From Parabacteroides timonensis (GTDB taxonomy: Bacteria; Bacteroidota; Bacteroidia; Bacteroidales; Tannerellaceae), in contig NZ_LT669941.1 in NCBI RefSeq assembly GCF_900128505.1, forward strand, positions 1,845,760-1,909,759: a stretch of DNA of 64,000 nucleotides. Direction: 5' to 3'. Under the pieces are notes generated by a model, which searched no databases, had not been told where the DNA came from, and saw only the letters and a list, made by a program, of their open reading frames with translations. Numbering within the stretch: position 1 is the stretch's first letter; each line of letters opens with the position of its first letter. Positions 46,475 to 55,230 of this stretch are shown one piece after another. Both the position numbers and the translations under genes were made by a program.

Positions 46475-47038
46475 ATGTCAATTATAGAAATAGTGTTACT
46501 AGCTATCGGTTTATCGATGGATAGTTTAGCCGTGTCTGTAACCGGCGGTGCGATGATTCGTAAATGTACCGTTTGTAATATGGTTAAGATAGGCTCTTTT
46601 ATGGGGATCACACAGGCAGTAATGACTGTTCTTGGCTATCTGGCAGGCGTCGGATTCCAGAAATACATTACAGCATTCGACCACTGGATCGCTTTCATTC
46701 TTTTATTATACTTGGGTAGTAAAATGATTTACGACAGTACCCAGAAAGAGGATGAAGACTGTAAATCCAATCCGCTTTGCAACAAGACATTGTTCGGGTT
46801 AGCCATTGCTACGAGTATCGACGCCCTGGCAATCGGTATATCGCTGGCTATCCTCAAATCGGATATTATCATCCAGGCCTCCCTGATCGGGATTGTTACC
46901 TTCCTGATGTCAGCTTCCGGTGTATACTTCGGAAGCCGCTTCGGACGTAAGGTCGACCTGAAACTCGATCTGATCGGTGGACTGATCCTGATCGGTATCG
47001 GAACTAAAATATTAATAGAACATATGTTCTTCAGTTAA
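46475..47038 (+). CDS. mntP: Manganese efflux pump MntP
   Basis: A 187-residue inner-membrane exporter with six helices in two repeats. Each repeat carries the acidic signature: AIGLSMDSLAVSVTGGA in helix 1 and AIATSIDALAIGISLAI in helix 4, whose Asp residues bind manganese in the family. A charged cytoplasmic loop with DEDCKSNPLC lies between them. It is 11 bases upstream of the dehydratase gene and may be cotranscribed with it. Regulation may involve the leader at 46402-46474. Confidence 0.95.
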   Translation: MSIIEIVLLAIGLSMDSLAVSVTGGAMIRKCTVCNMVKIGSFMGITQAVMTVLGYLAGVGFQKYITAFDHWIAFILLLYLGSKMIYDSTQKEDEDCKSNPLCNKTLFGLAIATSIDALAIGISLAILKSDIIIQASLIGIVTFLMSASGVYFGSRFGRKVDLKLDLIGGLILIGIGTKILIEHMFFS

Positions 47039-47049
47039 AAGAATAATTT

Positions 47050-48777
47050 ATGAAAAGTCAGGAGTTACGTAAACTGGCCCCGGAAATCGACTCACTCAGG
47101 CTCGGTAGCGGATGGAGCATCGACGACCTCAGCAAACCCCAGATCATTGTCGAAAGTAGTTATGGACATAGCCATCCCGGTAGTGCACATCTGAATAAAC
47201 TGGTCAAAGAAGCAGGAAAAGGCATTCATGATGCCGGAGGACGGGCTGCCAATTATTACGTAACCGATATCTGCGACGGAGAGGCACAGGGACATGATGG
47301 CATGAATTATTCACTTGTATCCCGCGATATCATGGCCGCCATGATGGAGATACATGTCAAAGCGACTCCATTCGACGCTGGCGTATTTATCACAAGTTGC
47401 GATAAATCCGTCCCGGCCCACCTAATGGCGATCGCCCGCCTGAATATGCCGGCCGTACTTGTTCCCGGAGGCATTATGAAAGCCGGTCCCAACTTGCTCA
47501 CACTGGAGCAGATCGGCAAATATAACGCACAATACGAACGTAAAGAGATCAGCGAAGAACAATTCCTGGCTTATAAAAAAGACGCTTGCCCTTCCTGTGG
47601 AGCCTGCTCTTTTATGGGTACAGCCTCTACTATGCAGGTAATGGCGGAAGCACTAGGTATCGCATTGCCAGGTTCAGCCTTGATTCCTACTCATATACAT
47701 TATTTAAAAGATATTTCCCGCTACGCAGGTCAGCGGGCTGTCGAATTGGGGAATGAAGAATTGTTTCCCGCCGACATTCTGACTATCGACGCCTTTAAAA
47801 ATGCCATCATGGTACATGCCGCCATAGCCGGTTCGAGCAACAGCCTGTTGCATTTGCCAGCTATTGCACATGAACTCGGCTTAGAACTTTCCCCTGAACT
47901 GTTAGATGAAATCCATCGACAGATCCCATTCCTGTTGAATATCCGGCCAAGTGGATTCTGGCCGGGCGAATATTTCTGGTATGCAGGAGGTGTACCGGCC
48001 ATTATGGAAGAACTTAAAGGCATTCTTAATCTGGATGTACGAACCGTTACAGGCAAATGCCTGGGAGAAAATCTTGAAACACTCCGCCAGAACGGCTTTT
48101 ATGAAGGATGCCGGAAATACCTCCCTGCACTTGGAGTAAAAGTAAGCGATATCATCAAGCCTTTCAATAATCCGATCCGTAAACAAGGAGCGATTGCTAT
48201 ATTAAAAGGAAACCTTGCTCCGGAAGGTGCCGTTGTCAAACATGCCGCCATCTCTCCCAACCTGATGCAGGCGACATTGATCGCCCGTGTTTTCAATAAG
48301 GAAGAGGAGGCTTTACAAGCTGTATTACAAAAGAAAATTCATCCGGGCGATGCTGTTTTTATCCGCTATGAAGGTCCTAAAGGAAGCGGCATGCCCGAAA
48401 TGTTCTATACGACAGAAGCCATCGCCTCCGATCCGGAACTGGCAGAAAGTATCGCCCTGATTACCGACGGACGCTTCTCCGGTGCAACCCGTGGACCGGC
48501 TATCGGCCATGTCTCACCGGAAGCATACGAAGGAGGCCCTATCGCTTTGGTTGAAAACGGCGACCTGATTCATATCGATATCCCGGCCCGGATACTGGAA
48601 ATTACAGGAACAAACGGCGTACAACAGACACCGGAGGAAATAAATCAGATCCTACAGGAGCGCCGGAGACAATGGAATAAACCAGCTCCGCTTCATACTC
48701 AAGGCATTCTCGATATTTTCACAAATATCAGTGTATCTCCCATGAAAGGAGCTTACATGGAGAGCAGAAATGCTTAA
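47050..48777 (+). CDS. IlvD/Edd family Fe-S dehydratase
   Basis: A 575-residue dehydratase of the dihydroxy-acid dehydratase/6-phosphogluconate dehydratase family. Cluster-type cysteines are C117 in TSCDKS and C180, C183 and C186 in CPSCGAC, plus the Cys in DICDGEAQGHDGM. The C-terminal YEGPKGSGMPEMF and LITDGRFSGATRGPAIGHVSPEA are family signatures. No ilvB/ilvN/ilvC is nearby, so this may be a sugar-acid dehydratase rather than the branched-chain amino-acid enzyme. It lies next to mntP and upstream of apbE; neither defines a pathway. Confidence 0.9.
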   Translation: MKSQELRKLAPEIDSLRLGSGWSIDDLSKPQIIVESSYGHSHPGSAHLNKLVKEAGKGIHDAGGRAANYYVTDICDGEAQGHDGMNYSLVSRDIMAAMMEIHVKATPFDAGVFITSCDKSVPAHLMAIARLNMPAVLVPGGIMKAGPNLLTLEQIGKYNAQYERKEISEEQFLAYKKDACPSCGACSFMGTASTMQVMAEALGIALPGSALIPTHIHYLKDISRYAGQRAVELGNEELFPADILTIDAFKNAIMVHAAIAGSSNSLLHLPAIAHELGLELSPELLDEIHRQIPFLLNIRPSGFWPGEYFWYAGGVPAIMEELKGILNLDVRTVTGKCLGENLETLRQNGFYEGCRKYLPALGVKVSDIIKPFNNPIRKQGAIAILKGNLAPEGAVVKHAAISPNLMQATLIARVFNKEEEALQAVLQKKIHPGDAVFIRYEGPKGSGMPEMFYTTEAIASDPELAESIALITDGRFSGATRGPAIGHVSPEAYEGGPIALVENGDLIHIDIPARILEITGTNGVQQTPEEINQILQERRRQWNKPAPLHTQGILDIFTNISVSPMKGAYMESRNA

Positions 48778-48811
48778 GCCTTGATAGTAGATGAATTACA
48801 ATAAATTTTAG

Positions 48812-48819
48812 TACCTTTG
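48812..48819 (+). promoter_or_regulatory. -7 box TACCTTTG for apbE
   Basis: A perfect TAnnTTTG, 21 bases before the apbE start codon. No clear -33 box is seen. Confidence 0.55.
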
Positions 48820-48839
48820 CCGACCTAAAATTAAAAGAG

Positions 48840-49865
48840 ATGTATAAGAAGATCGGTTTTATGGTAAGCCTATGGATACTTGTTCTCACTGCTTGCACAA
48901 ACCAGAAACAATATTTTGAAGAGAGTGGTTCCGTATTTCATACAATCTACCATGTCAAATATGAAGCATCCGAACTGCTGACTGACAAGATTGATGCTGA
49001 ATTCCAGAAGTTTAATCTGTCATTGAACCCGTTCAACCCGAACTCTATCATATCCAAGGTAAATCAGAACGAGCCTGTTGAAACCGACGACTGGTTTATC
49101 GAAGTATTCAACAAAGCCCGGGAAGTCTCAGACCATTCCGATGGTGTTTTCGACATCACATGTGCTCCGTTGGTAAACCTGTGGGGATTTGGTTTCAGCA
49201 AAATGGACAGTGTCACCCCACAGATGATCGACAGTATCAAACAGTTTGTCGGTTATCAGAAAGTAAAACTGAACGGACGAAAGGTAGTGAAGGAAGATCC
49301 CCGCATTTTACTGAATTGTTCAGCCATTGCAAAGGGATATGCGAGCGACATAATAGCCCGCTTGCTTGAACGAGAAGGAGTTAAGAATTATATGGTTGAG
49401 ATTGGCGGTGAGGTTACAATGAAAGGTGTCAACCAGAATGGAAACTGCTGGCGCATCGGTATTAACAAACCGGAAGACGATTCCACCGGAATAAGAAACG
49501 ATATAGAAGAGGTTGTCCAGCTATGTAAAAAAGGCGGAGTAGCCACTTCGGGCAATTACCGGAATTATTACGTAAAAGACGGAAAAAAATATGCACATAC
49601 GATCGATCCGCGTACAGGATACCCGTCTGAGCAGAATATCTTAAGCGCAACTATTGTTGCAGATGACTGTATCACTGCCGATGCCTACGCAACGGCCTTC
49701 ATGGCAATGGGTCTTGAAAAAGCACGTCAGGCAGCCAAAAACATCCCTGATATTGAATATTATGTAATCTACTCCGATGAAAATGGTAAACATCAGATAG
49801 AATACTCTGAAGGCATGCTCCAATATCTACCCAACAGGCAGTCTGAAGCAATACTGAATGAGTAA
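48840..49865 (+). CDS. apbE: FAD:protein FMN transferase (ApbE), lipoprotein
   Basis: Attaches FMN covalently to Thr/Ser of target flavoproteins such as the RnfG/NqrC subunits, outside the cytoplasm. The 341-residue protein has a lipobox (LTAC, C19), the FAD-binding/metal region LNCSAIAKGYASDIIARLL, VEIGGEVTMKG, GVATSGNYRNYYVKDGKKYA and HTIDPRTGYPSEQ, and C-terminal DDCITADAYATAFMAMG. All core motifs are present. It has its own promoter, and the small 125-residue gene follows after 9 bases. Confidence 0.96.
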   Translation: MYKKIGFMVSLWILVLTACTNQKQYFEESGSVFHTIYHVKYEASELLTDKIDAEFQKFNLSLNPFNPNSIISKVNQNEPVETDDWFIEVFNKAREVSDHSDGVFDITCAPLVNLWGFGFSKMDSVTPQMIDSIKQFVGYQKVKLNGRKVVKEDPRILLNCSAIAKGYASDIIARLLEREGVKNYMVEIGGEVTMKGVNQNGNCWRIGINKPEDDSTGIRNDIEEVVQLCKKGGVATSGNYRNYYVKDGKKYAHTIDPRTGYPSEQNILSATIVADDCITADAYATAFMAMGLEKARQAAKNIPDIEYYVIYSDENGKHQIEYSEGMLQYLPNRQSEAILNE

Positions 49866-49874
49866 TATTTTTTT

Positions 49875-50252
49875 ATGAAGAATTTTTTTAATCAGTTTGA
49901 ATGTAAAGAAGTTAAAGCAGGTGAAACAGCATACGACACAGAGTCGATTGGCAATGTCTTACTTTTTGTTACCTCCGGAACACTTCTTATCGACCCCCAA
50001 ACATCAACTTCGGCCATAGAACTAAATGAAGGGTATTTTGTTTTGCTACCCGCAGAACAACGTTATATCATAACGGCCGTTACCGATGCACAAACAGTAT
50101 TAATGTATGCAGGAAGTTTATCTGCCATGATCACGGAAGATCCGGAATGGGACCCGGAAAGACCGGTTATCCTCCCGATATTCCCCTCATTGGCAAAAAC
50201 GATCTACCTGCTCGAATCCTATCAGAAAGAGGAAAAGGCGAAGTTGAATTAA
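49875..50252 (+). CDS. Small protein of unknown function, cupin-like
   Basis: A 125-residue protein without signal peptide. It reads mainly as beta-strands with turns (VLLFVTSGTLLIDPQ, LNEGYFVLLPAEQRYIIT, AQTVLMYAGSL), which fits a small cupin or the N-terminal sensor half of an AraC-type regulator, but no metal-binding His set or DNA-binding domain follows. It is 9 bases after apbE and its stop overlaps the convergent outer-membrane gene by 4 bases. Its function is unknown. Confidence 0.7.
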   Translation: MKNFFNQFECKEVKAGETAYDTESIGNVLLFVTSGTLLIDPQTSTSAIELNEGYFVLLPAEQRYIITAVTDAQTVLMYAGSLSAMITEDPEWDPERPVILPIFPSLAKTIYLLESYQKEEKAKLN

Positions 50253-51472
50253 AAGCTTTTGATCAGGAATGACGGATTTATCCGTAAATAAACTCCGGCA
50301 GAAAAACTCGTCGCACTACCGGACTTACTGAATCCGTCTACTCCTTGTTCATACATGTTAACAGGAAGATGTTGGTATATATCGACATCTACTCCCATAG
50401 AAAAACCTTTTCCGAAACTCCGGGAGTATTCAAATCCCAGATAGAACATATTCTGTCCGTCAAACGTAACACCTTCGGTGGATGTTGAAACAGCTCCGTA
50501 GAAAGGACTGCCGAACATCGATATAAACTTATTACTATTCCAATAGGACGTTTTCACACGAAAATCATAAATATCGGCCGAGGCGCGAACATAAAAGCCA
50601 GTCCCGCTATCATAAGGCCATAATTCACCGGCTTGCTGGTAATAACCGGTTACGTCAAATTCTAAATTGACATTCTTAAATATAGGATTTCCTGTATTCC
50701 ATACTGCACCGGCACCAACCGCACCGTTCATCAAAGTCTGAACCGAATTAGTGTAGATCGTATCTATCTCTCCTCCCCGGTGCTGAGCAAGACCTTGCAG
50801 AGGTACATAGAAATGAAAACGTGATTCCGGATTGTTCAGCTTGTACCGCGCAGACAAACCGACCGTAAACGCTTCCTGGTGAGTATCTCCATGAAAGATA
50901 AAACTCTCCCAGTTCACCCATACATCGAAATCGAACCGCCGGGAATCGTATAACAATTGCAGGCCGGCCTCAGGATCAGCAGTCAGGTTCAGTTCCGGAT
51001 TATATAACGGTTCGATCAGATTATGATTCGCTCCCCCATAAATATCTCCTAATACTATATTTACATGATCCGACAAGGCCACCTGTGCACGAAAGAAAGG
51101 AAGCACATGAAATCCATGCTGAAACTGATTACCTTTCCAGGTTGCAATATCCTGATAAGCCAGGCTTGGATATTTAGTTGCTCCCCAGTAACGCAGCATG
51201 TGAGCGCCCACCTCCAGTTTGATGTTACTTAACGGATAGAAGATCACTTTCGGCTGCACCCAAAGTCCCGGAAGCGAATATCCTTTCATAATAGAACCCG
51301 TATATTCATTATCTTTGAAAAAGCTTATATTATCCAGCTCCACGGACAGTTGCCCCTTTTTATCCGGATCAATCCTGTGGTCCGATTTAAACACACGTTC
51401 AGGAATCTGTGCAGAAGCAGTTTGTATAGCCAGCAAACCGGCAAGCACGAGACAAATACCTATTATTTTCAT
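50249..51472 (-). CDS. Exported beta-barrel protein of unknown function
   Basis: The frame is open to 51727, but that extension overlaps the RRM gene and its terminator. The start at 51472 (MKIIGICLVLAGLLAIQTASAQ) gives a proper signal peptide and lies 20 bases below a perfect -7 box at 51492-51499. The 407-residue protein has repeating aromatic strands (NIKLEVGAHMLRYWG, FDFDVWVNWESFIFHGD, FKNVNLEFDVTGYYQ) and a final FSAGVYLRINPSFLIKSF, consistent with an outer-membrane barrel. Ligand and role are unknown. Confidence 0.8.
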   Translation of the reverse strand: MKIIGICLVLAGLLAIQTASAQIPERVFKSDHRIDPDKKGQLSVELDNISFFKDNEYTGSIMKGYSLPGLWVQPKVIFYPLSNIKLEVGAHMLRYWGATKYPSLAYQDIATWKGNQFQHGFHVLPFFRAQVALSDHVNIVLGDIYGGANHNLIEPLYNPELNLTADPEAGLQLLYDSRRFDFDVWVNWESFIFHGDTHQEAFTVGLSARYKLNNPESRFHFYVPLQGLAQHRGGEIDTIYTNSVQTLMNGAVGAGAVWNTGNPIFKNVNLEFDVTGYYQQAGELWPYDSGTGFYVRASADIYDFRVKTSYWNSNKFISMFGSPFYGAVSTSTEGVTFDGQNMFYLGFEYSRSFGKGFSMGVDVDIYQHLPVNMYEQGVDGFSKSGSATSFSAGVYLRINPSFLIKSF

Positions 51473-51491
51473 TTGTTTTTTAAATTTGCAG

Positions 51492-51499
51492 CAAACGTA
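51492..51499 (-). promoter_or_regulatory. -7 box TACGTTTG for the barrel protein at 50249-51472
   Basis: The + strand CAAACGTA reads TACGTTTG on the minus strand, 20 bases before the start at 51472. It decides the start choice. Confidence 0.6.
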
Positions 51500-51515
51500 A
51501 GAAATTATCGGCATA

Positions 51516-51556
51516 AATAAAAAGGGATACGGAAGTTTTACCCACCGTATCCCTTT
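51516..51556 (-). terminator. Intrinsic terminator of the RRM gene
   Basis: AAAGGGATACGG (51521-51532) pairs perfectly with CCGTATCCCTTT (51545-51556); the minus strand continues with TTTATTTATGC. Confidence 0.88.
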
Positions 51557-51581
51557 CAATATTTTATTTGCTAAAGCTAAC

Positions 51582-51827
51582 TCAACGTCTCGGAGTTGCT
51601 TCTTTAACAACCATCTGACGACCTTCGTATTCAGCACCGTCCAATTCTTTGATCGCATTTCTTGCTTCGCTTTCATTTGTGAACTCAGCGAATGCAAAAC
51701 CTTTAGATCTGTTGGTGTCGCGATCAATGATTAACTTTACTGATTCTACAACTCCATACTCTTCCAGAACCTGCTGTAAGTCAGATTCTCTAACCCGATA
51801 GTTCAGGTTACCAATGTAAATATTCAT
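51582..51827 (-). CDS. RNA-binding protein, single RRM
   Basis: An 81-residue protein that is one RNA recognition motif. RNP2 is IYIGNL (residues 3-8) and RNP1 is KGFAFAEF (about 42-49), both with the aromatic residues that stack on RNA. A short basic tail follows. Such small RRM proteins are widespread in Bacteroidetes and are thought to act as global RNA-binding regulators where Hfq is lacking; this is family knowledge, not shown here. It has a long upstream region and its own terminator. Confidence 0.93.
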   Translation of the reverse strand: MNIYIGNLNYRVRESDLQQVLEEYGVVESVKLIIDRDTNRSKGFAFAEFTNESEARNAIKELDGAEYEGRQMVVKEATPRR

Positions 51828-52261
51828 ACAAAAATGATATAAAATAATTAATAAAAAAACTGTAACAAATAAGCTTGGAAAGGTCGATTACTACAAAATA
51901 AATTCATTTTTGAATATTACATCGGAGATAAAAGAACTATTTCTGAAAACTATGTTGTTCACATGGGGCAAAGAAAAGTATTTTTATTTAATAAATCATC
52001 ATAATCACGAATTTATTTGTCAGGTAAAATGTATTTTATAATTTTGTAACACATAAAACGGATAACGAGGTATACAACAGAACCTCCATTTTACAAAGTA
52101 TCAGGGCAAAACGGACTTCTAAAGCATAATACTTTTAAGTCGTTATCCGGACAAGTTGTTGGAAATTATAGTATTTTTGACCAATTATATCGCATATTTA
52201 TCCTTTTTAATTCAAATTAGAAGGCCTAAATTTGCACGATTATTTTTGAACTTAAATTGAC
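51828..52261. other. 434-bp divergent intergenic region (RRM gene / inositol cluster)
   Basis: No ORF is supported. It is AT-rich. A 10-base inverted repeat, CGGATAACGA (52059-52068) and TCGTTATCCG (52140-52149), encloses about 70 bases. The inositol-cluster promoter is at 52203-52234. No clear -7 box for the RRM gene was found; a long 5' leader for that gene is possible. Confidence 0.5.
52203..52234 (+). promoter_or_regulatory. Promoter of the inositol-lipid cluster
   Basis: TAAATTTG (52227-52234) is a perfect -7 box; TTTT (52203-52206) sits 20 bases upstream as a weak -33. The ATG is at 52262. Confidence 0.6.
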
Positions 52262-53554
52262 ATGGAAAAAATCGAAGTAAAAGAAGCCAAAGGAAAACTT
52301 GGTATTCTCGTTGTGGGTGTAGGTGGAGCAGTAGCAACCACCATGATTACAGGTACACTGGCCGCTCGTAAAGGGGCAGCCAAACCAATCGGGTCAATCG
52401 CAGCAATGGCGACGATGCGTTTGGAAAATGGAGAAGAAAAGGCAATTAAGGACATTGTACCCTTGGCGGATCTGAACGATATTGTATTCGGCGGATGGGA
52501 TATATTCGCAGACAATGCATATGAAGCCGCCATGTATGCAGAAGTTTTAAAGGAAAAAGACCTGAACAAGGTGAAAGATGAACTGGAGGCTATTAAGCCG
52601 ATGCCGGCAGCCTTCGATCACAACTGGGCCAAACGCTTAAACGGAACGCATATTAAACAAGCTGCTACTCGTTGGGATATGGTAGAGCAAATTCGCCAGG
52701 ATATTCGCGATTTCAAAGCAGCTAACAACTGTGAACGTATCGCTGTATTATGGGCAGCAAGTACAGAAATCTATATTCCTCTTTCAGAAGAACATATGTC
52801 GCTTGCCGCATTGGAAAAAGCAATGAAGGAAAACAATACGGAGGCCATTTCTCCCAGTATGTGTTATGCTTATGCTGCCATTGCAGAAGGTGCTCCGTTC
52901 ATCATGGGTGCTCCCAACCTGTGCGTAGACACGCCTGCTATGTGGGAATTCTCCAAACAGATGAATGTACCTATCTCAGGTAAAGATTTCAAGAGCGGAC
53001 AGACACTGATGAAGACAGTACTGGCTCCGATGTTCAAAACACGTATGCTGGGTGTCAGCGGTTGGTTCTCTACCAATATCTTAGGAAATCGCGACGGCGA
53101 AGTATTGGACGACCCTGCAAACTTCAAGACGAAAGAAGTCAGCAAACTGTCGGTAATCGATAACATTTTCGAACCAGAGAAATATCCGGATCTTTATGGC
53201 GATGTATATCATAAAGTACGTATCAACTACTACCCGCCGCGTAAAGACAACAAAGAAGCATGGGACAACATCGACATCTTCGGATGGATGGGATATCCGA
53301 TGGAAATCAAGGTAAACTTCCTTTGCCGCGACTCTATCCTTGCCGCTCCTATCGCACTCGACCTTGTATTGTTCAGCGACCTTGCTTTGCGTGCCGGTAT
53401 GTCCGGTATCCAGACCTGGTTGTCATTCTTCTGCAAGAGCCCGATGCACGACTTCGAACACCAGCCTGTTCATGACCTGTTCACACAGTGGAGAATGGTT
53501 AAACAGACACTGCGTAACATGATCGGCGAAAAAGAGCCCAGCTATCTGGATTGA
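52262..53554 (+). CDS. ino1: Myo-inositol-1-phosphate synthase
   Basis: NAD-dependent enzyme turning glucose 6-phosphate into inositol 1-phosphate, the committed step of inositol lipid synthesis. The 430-residue protein has the Rossmann motif GILVVGVGGAVATTMITGTL (about 11-30), the LAALEKAMKENNTEAISPSM region, the conserved SGKDFKSGQTLMKTVLAPM and GWFSTNILGNRDGEVL (catalytic Lys/Asn-rich core). This is the shorter archaeal/bacterial type also found in Bacteroides. It heads the cluster; a terminator-like hairpin separates it from the next gene. Confidence 0.96.
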   Translation: MEKIEVKEAKGKLGILVVGVGGAVATTMITGTLAARKGAAKPIGSIAAMATMRLENGEEKAIKDIVPLADLNDIVFGGWDIFADNAYEAAMYAEVLKEKDLNKVKDELEAIKPMPAAFDHNWAKRLNGTHIKQAATRWDMVEQIRQDIRDFKAANNCERIAVLWAASTEIYIPLSEEHMSLAALEKAMKENNTEAISPSMCYAYAAIAEGAPFIMGAPNLCVDTPAMWEFSKQMNVPISGKDFKSGQTLMKTVLAPMFKTRMLGVSGWFSTNILGNRDGEVLDDPANFKTKEVSKLSVIDNIFEPEKYPDLYGDVYHKVRINYYPPRKDNKEAWDNIDIFGWMGYPMEIKVNFLCRDSILAAPIALDLVLFSDLALRAGMSGIQTWLSFFCKSPMHDFEHQPVHDLFTQWRMVKQTLRNMIGEKEPSYLD

Positions 53555-53576
53555 TAAAATACATACAGAGATAAAG

Positions 53577-53632
53577 ATTTCTTCTTTCCGTGAAAAGCCT
53601 GTCTTCTCACAGAAAGAAGAAATTCTTTTCAT
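53577..53632 (+). terminator. Intrinsic terminator/attenuator after ino1
   Basis: ATTTCTTCTTTC (53577-53588) pairs perfectly with GAAAGAAGAAAT (53612-53623), with inner GTGA/TCAC pairing, followed by TCTTTTCAT. It would let ino1 be made in excess over the four downstream genes unless a second promoter exists; none with a perfect TAnnTTTG was seen before 53668. Confidence 0.75.
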
Positions 53633-53667
53633 ATATTACTCTTTTTAATTCAAACATATTCTAACAT

Positions 53668-54369
53668 ATGGATTATGCAATCATTGCAGCAGGCGAGGGT
53701 TCCCGATTGGTGCAAGAAGGTATTAAATGGCCCAAACCTTTAGTGCAACTAAATGGTATCACTCTTATAGACCGTCTGATCAATGTCTTCCTGAAAAACG
53801 ACGCGTCATCTATCAGTATTATCGTAAACGAAGAAATGACAGAGGTACAGGAACACCTGCAGAAGCTGGAACTTCCGGTTCCTTTCCGGCTGCTGGTAAA
53901 GTCGACACCCAGTTCGATGCATAGTTTCTATGAACTGAATCACCACCTGGACAGCGACAATATCTGCCTGACTACTGTCGACACGATTTTTAAGGAAGAT
54001 GAGTTCAGTGGATACATTAATGAATTCCTAAAAGAAAACCGGTTGGACGGACTGATGGCCGTAACCGATTTTATAGATGATGAAAAACCCCTATACGTAG
54101 ATACAGACAAGGATTTAATGATCCATGGTTTTTTAGACAAACAGGGAGAGCCCGCATGTACTTACATATCCGGCGGTATCTACTGCCTGAGACGTTCCGG
54201 GCTAAAGGTTTTGAATAAAGCCATCGAACAGGGAATGTCACGCATGCGCAACTATCAACGCCAGCTTATAACTGAAGGATTGCAGCTTAAAGCATATCCA
54301 TTCAGTAAAATCGTAGATGTCGATCATGCCGAAGATATCCAAAAAGCCGAAGAGTTTTTAAAACAGTAA
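53668..54369 (+). CDS. Sugar/inositol-phosphate nucleotidyltransferase
   Basis: A 233-residue NTP-transferase of the IspD/GlmU-like fold. The nucleotide-binding signature is AIIAAGEGSRL (G9-x-G11-x-R13) with K23 in WPKPLVQLNG; TTVDTIF corresponds to the metal-binding Asp region and FSKIVDVDHAEDI to the C-terminal metal Asp. In archaeal di-inositol phosphate synthesis a related enzyme makes CDP-inositol from inositol 1-phosphate, so in this cluster inositol-1-phosphate cytidylyltransferase is a reasonable guess. The nucleotide and sugar are not proven by sequence. The next gene starts 3 bases downstream. Confidence 0.85.
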   Translation: MDYAIIAAGEGSRLVQEGIKWPKPLVQLNGITLIDRLINVFLKNDASSISIIVNEEMTEVQEHLQKLELPVPFRLLVKSTPSSMHSFYELNHHLDSDNICLTTVDTIFKEDEFSGYINEFLKENRLDGLMAVTDFIDDEKPLYVDTDKDLMIHGFLDKQGEPACTYISGGIYCLRRSGLKVLNKAIEQGMSRMRNYQRQLITEGLQLKAYPFSKIVDVDHAEDIQKAEEFLKQ

Positions 54370-54372
54370 ACA

Positions 54373-55230
54373 ATGAGTAAACTAACAATAGCAGGCATCC
54401 GCCGGGAAAATCAATTCTCCCCCAATCATATCGGAAACGATGCCGCCATCTTTTCCCTGACCGCTCAATATCTGCGCGATTTGGGGTGTGAAGTAAACGA
54501 ATACATAGAATCAGACCTGATTATCCGGAACTTTGAAGAGACTGCAATCTTCAACATGGTAAGAAACTGGACATCCATCCATAAGCTTCAGCAAATGGAG
54601 GATCAGGGATACACCGTTATCAACTCCGGTTATGGTATTGAAAACTGTACGCGCGAGAAAATGACACGCCTGTTAATGTCGAACAATATCTCACATCCGG
54701 CCAGCCTGATCCTTCCCACCGATGAAGATCCGACTGCCGCAATGGAAGAAGCCGGATTCTACAACTGCTGGATCAAACGCGGTGACTTCCACGCTATCCA
54801 CCGGGAAGACGTTACGTATGTCAGAAACCCGGAGGAGGCCAAAACAATTCTGAAAGAATACGCTATTCGCGGCATTAAAACAGCAGTTATCAACGAACAT
54901 CTGGTAGGTGACCTGGTTAAGTTTTACGGTGTAACCGGTACTGATTTCTTTTATTGGTTCTATCCATCCAGCCAGCATCACAGTAAATTTGGACTAGAAC
55001 AAATAAACGGAATGGCCAAAGGCATTCCGTTTGACGACTCAAAGCTGCAAAGCTATTGCAGCCATGCAGCAGAAGTATTAAATATACATGTTTACGGTGG
55101 CGACTGCATTGTATCCGAAGACGGTTCAATCCGATTGATCGACTTCAACGACTGGCCCAGCTTTGCCCCTTGCCGGGACGAAGCCGCTCCCCAGATAGCC
55201 CGCCGCATCTATAATTTAATCAACAAATAA
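54373..55230 (+). CDS. ATP-grasp domain protein of the inositol-lipid cluster
   Basis: A 285-residue soluble protein with an ATP-grasp layout: an N-terminal preATP-grasp-like part (ending about 75), a central lid region (NCTREKMTRLLMSNNISHPASL, NCWIKRGDFHAI with the ATP lysine), and the C-terminal metal/ATP motif SEDGSIRLIDFNDWPSF where the D-x-N pair is the usual Mg2+ ligand set. Such enzymes join a carboxylate to an amine or other nucleophile through an acyl phosphate. The stop shares one base with the next start (TAATG), so it is translationally coupled to the phosphatidyltransferase. Substrate is unknown. Confidence 0.75.
   Translation: MSKLTIAGIRRENQFSPNHIGNDAAIFSLTAQYLRDLGCEVNEYIESDLIIRNFEETAIFNMVRNWTSIHKLQQMEDQGYTVINSGYGIENCTREKMTRLLMSNNISHPASLILPTDEDPTAAMEEAGFYNCWIKRGDFHAIHREDVTYVRNPEEAKTILKEYAIRGIKTAVINEHLVGDLVKFYGVTGTDFFYWFYPSSQHHSKFGLEQINGMAKGIPFDDSKLQSYCSHAAEVLNIHVYGGDCIVSEDGSIRLIDFNDWPSFAPCRDEAAPQIARRIYNLINK

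Noticed and set aside
51473..51727. N-terminal extension of the barrel protein gene
   Set aside because: It overlaps the RRM gene and its terminator on the same strand, precedes a normal signal peptide, and is cut off by a -7 box at 51492-51499.
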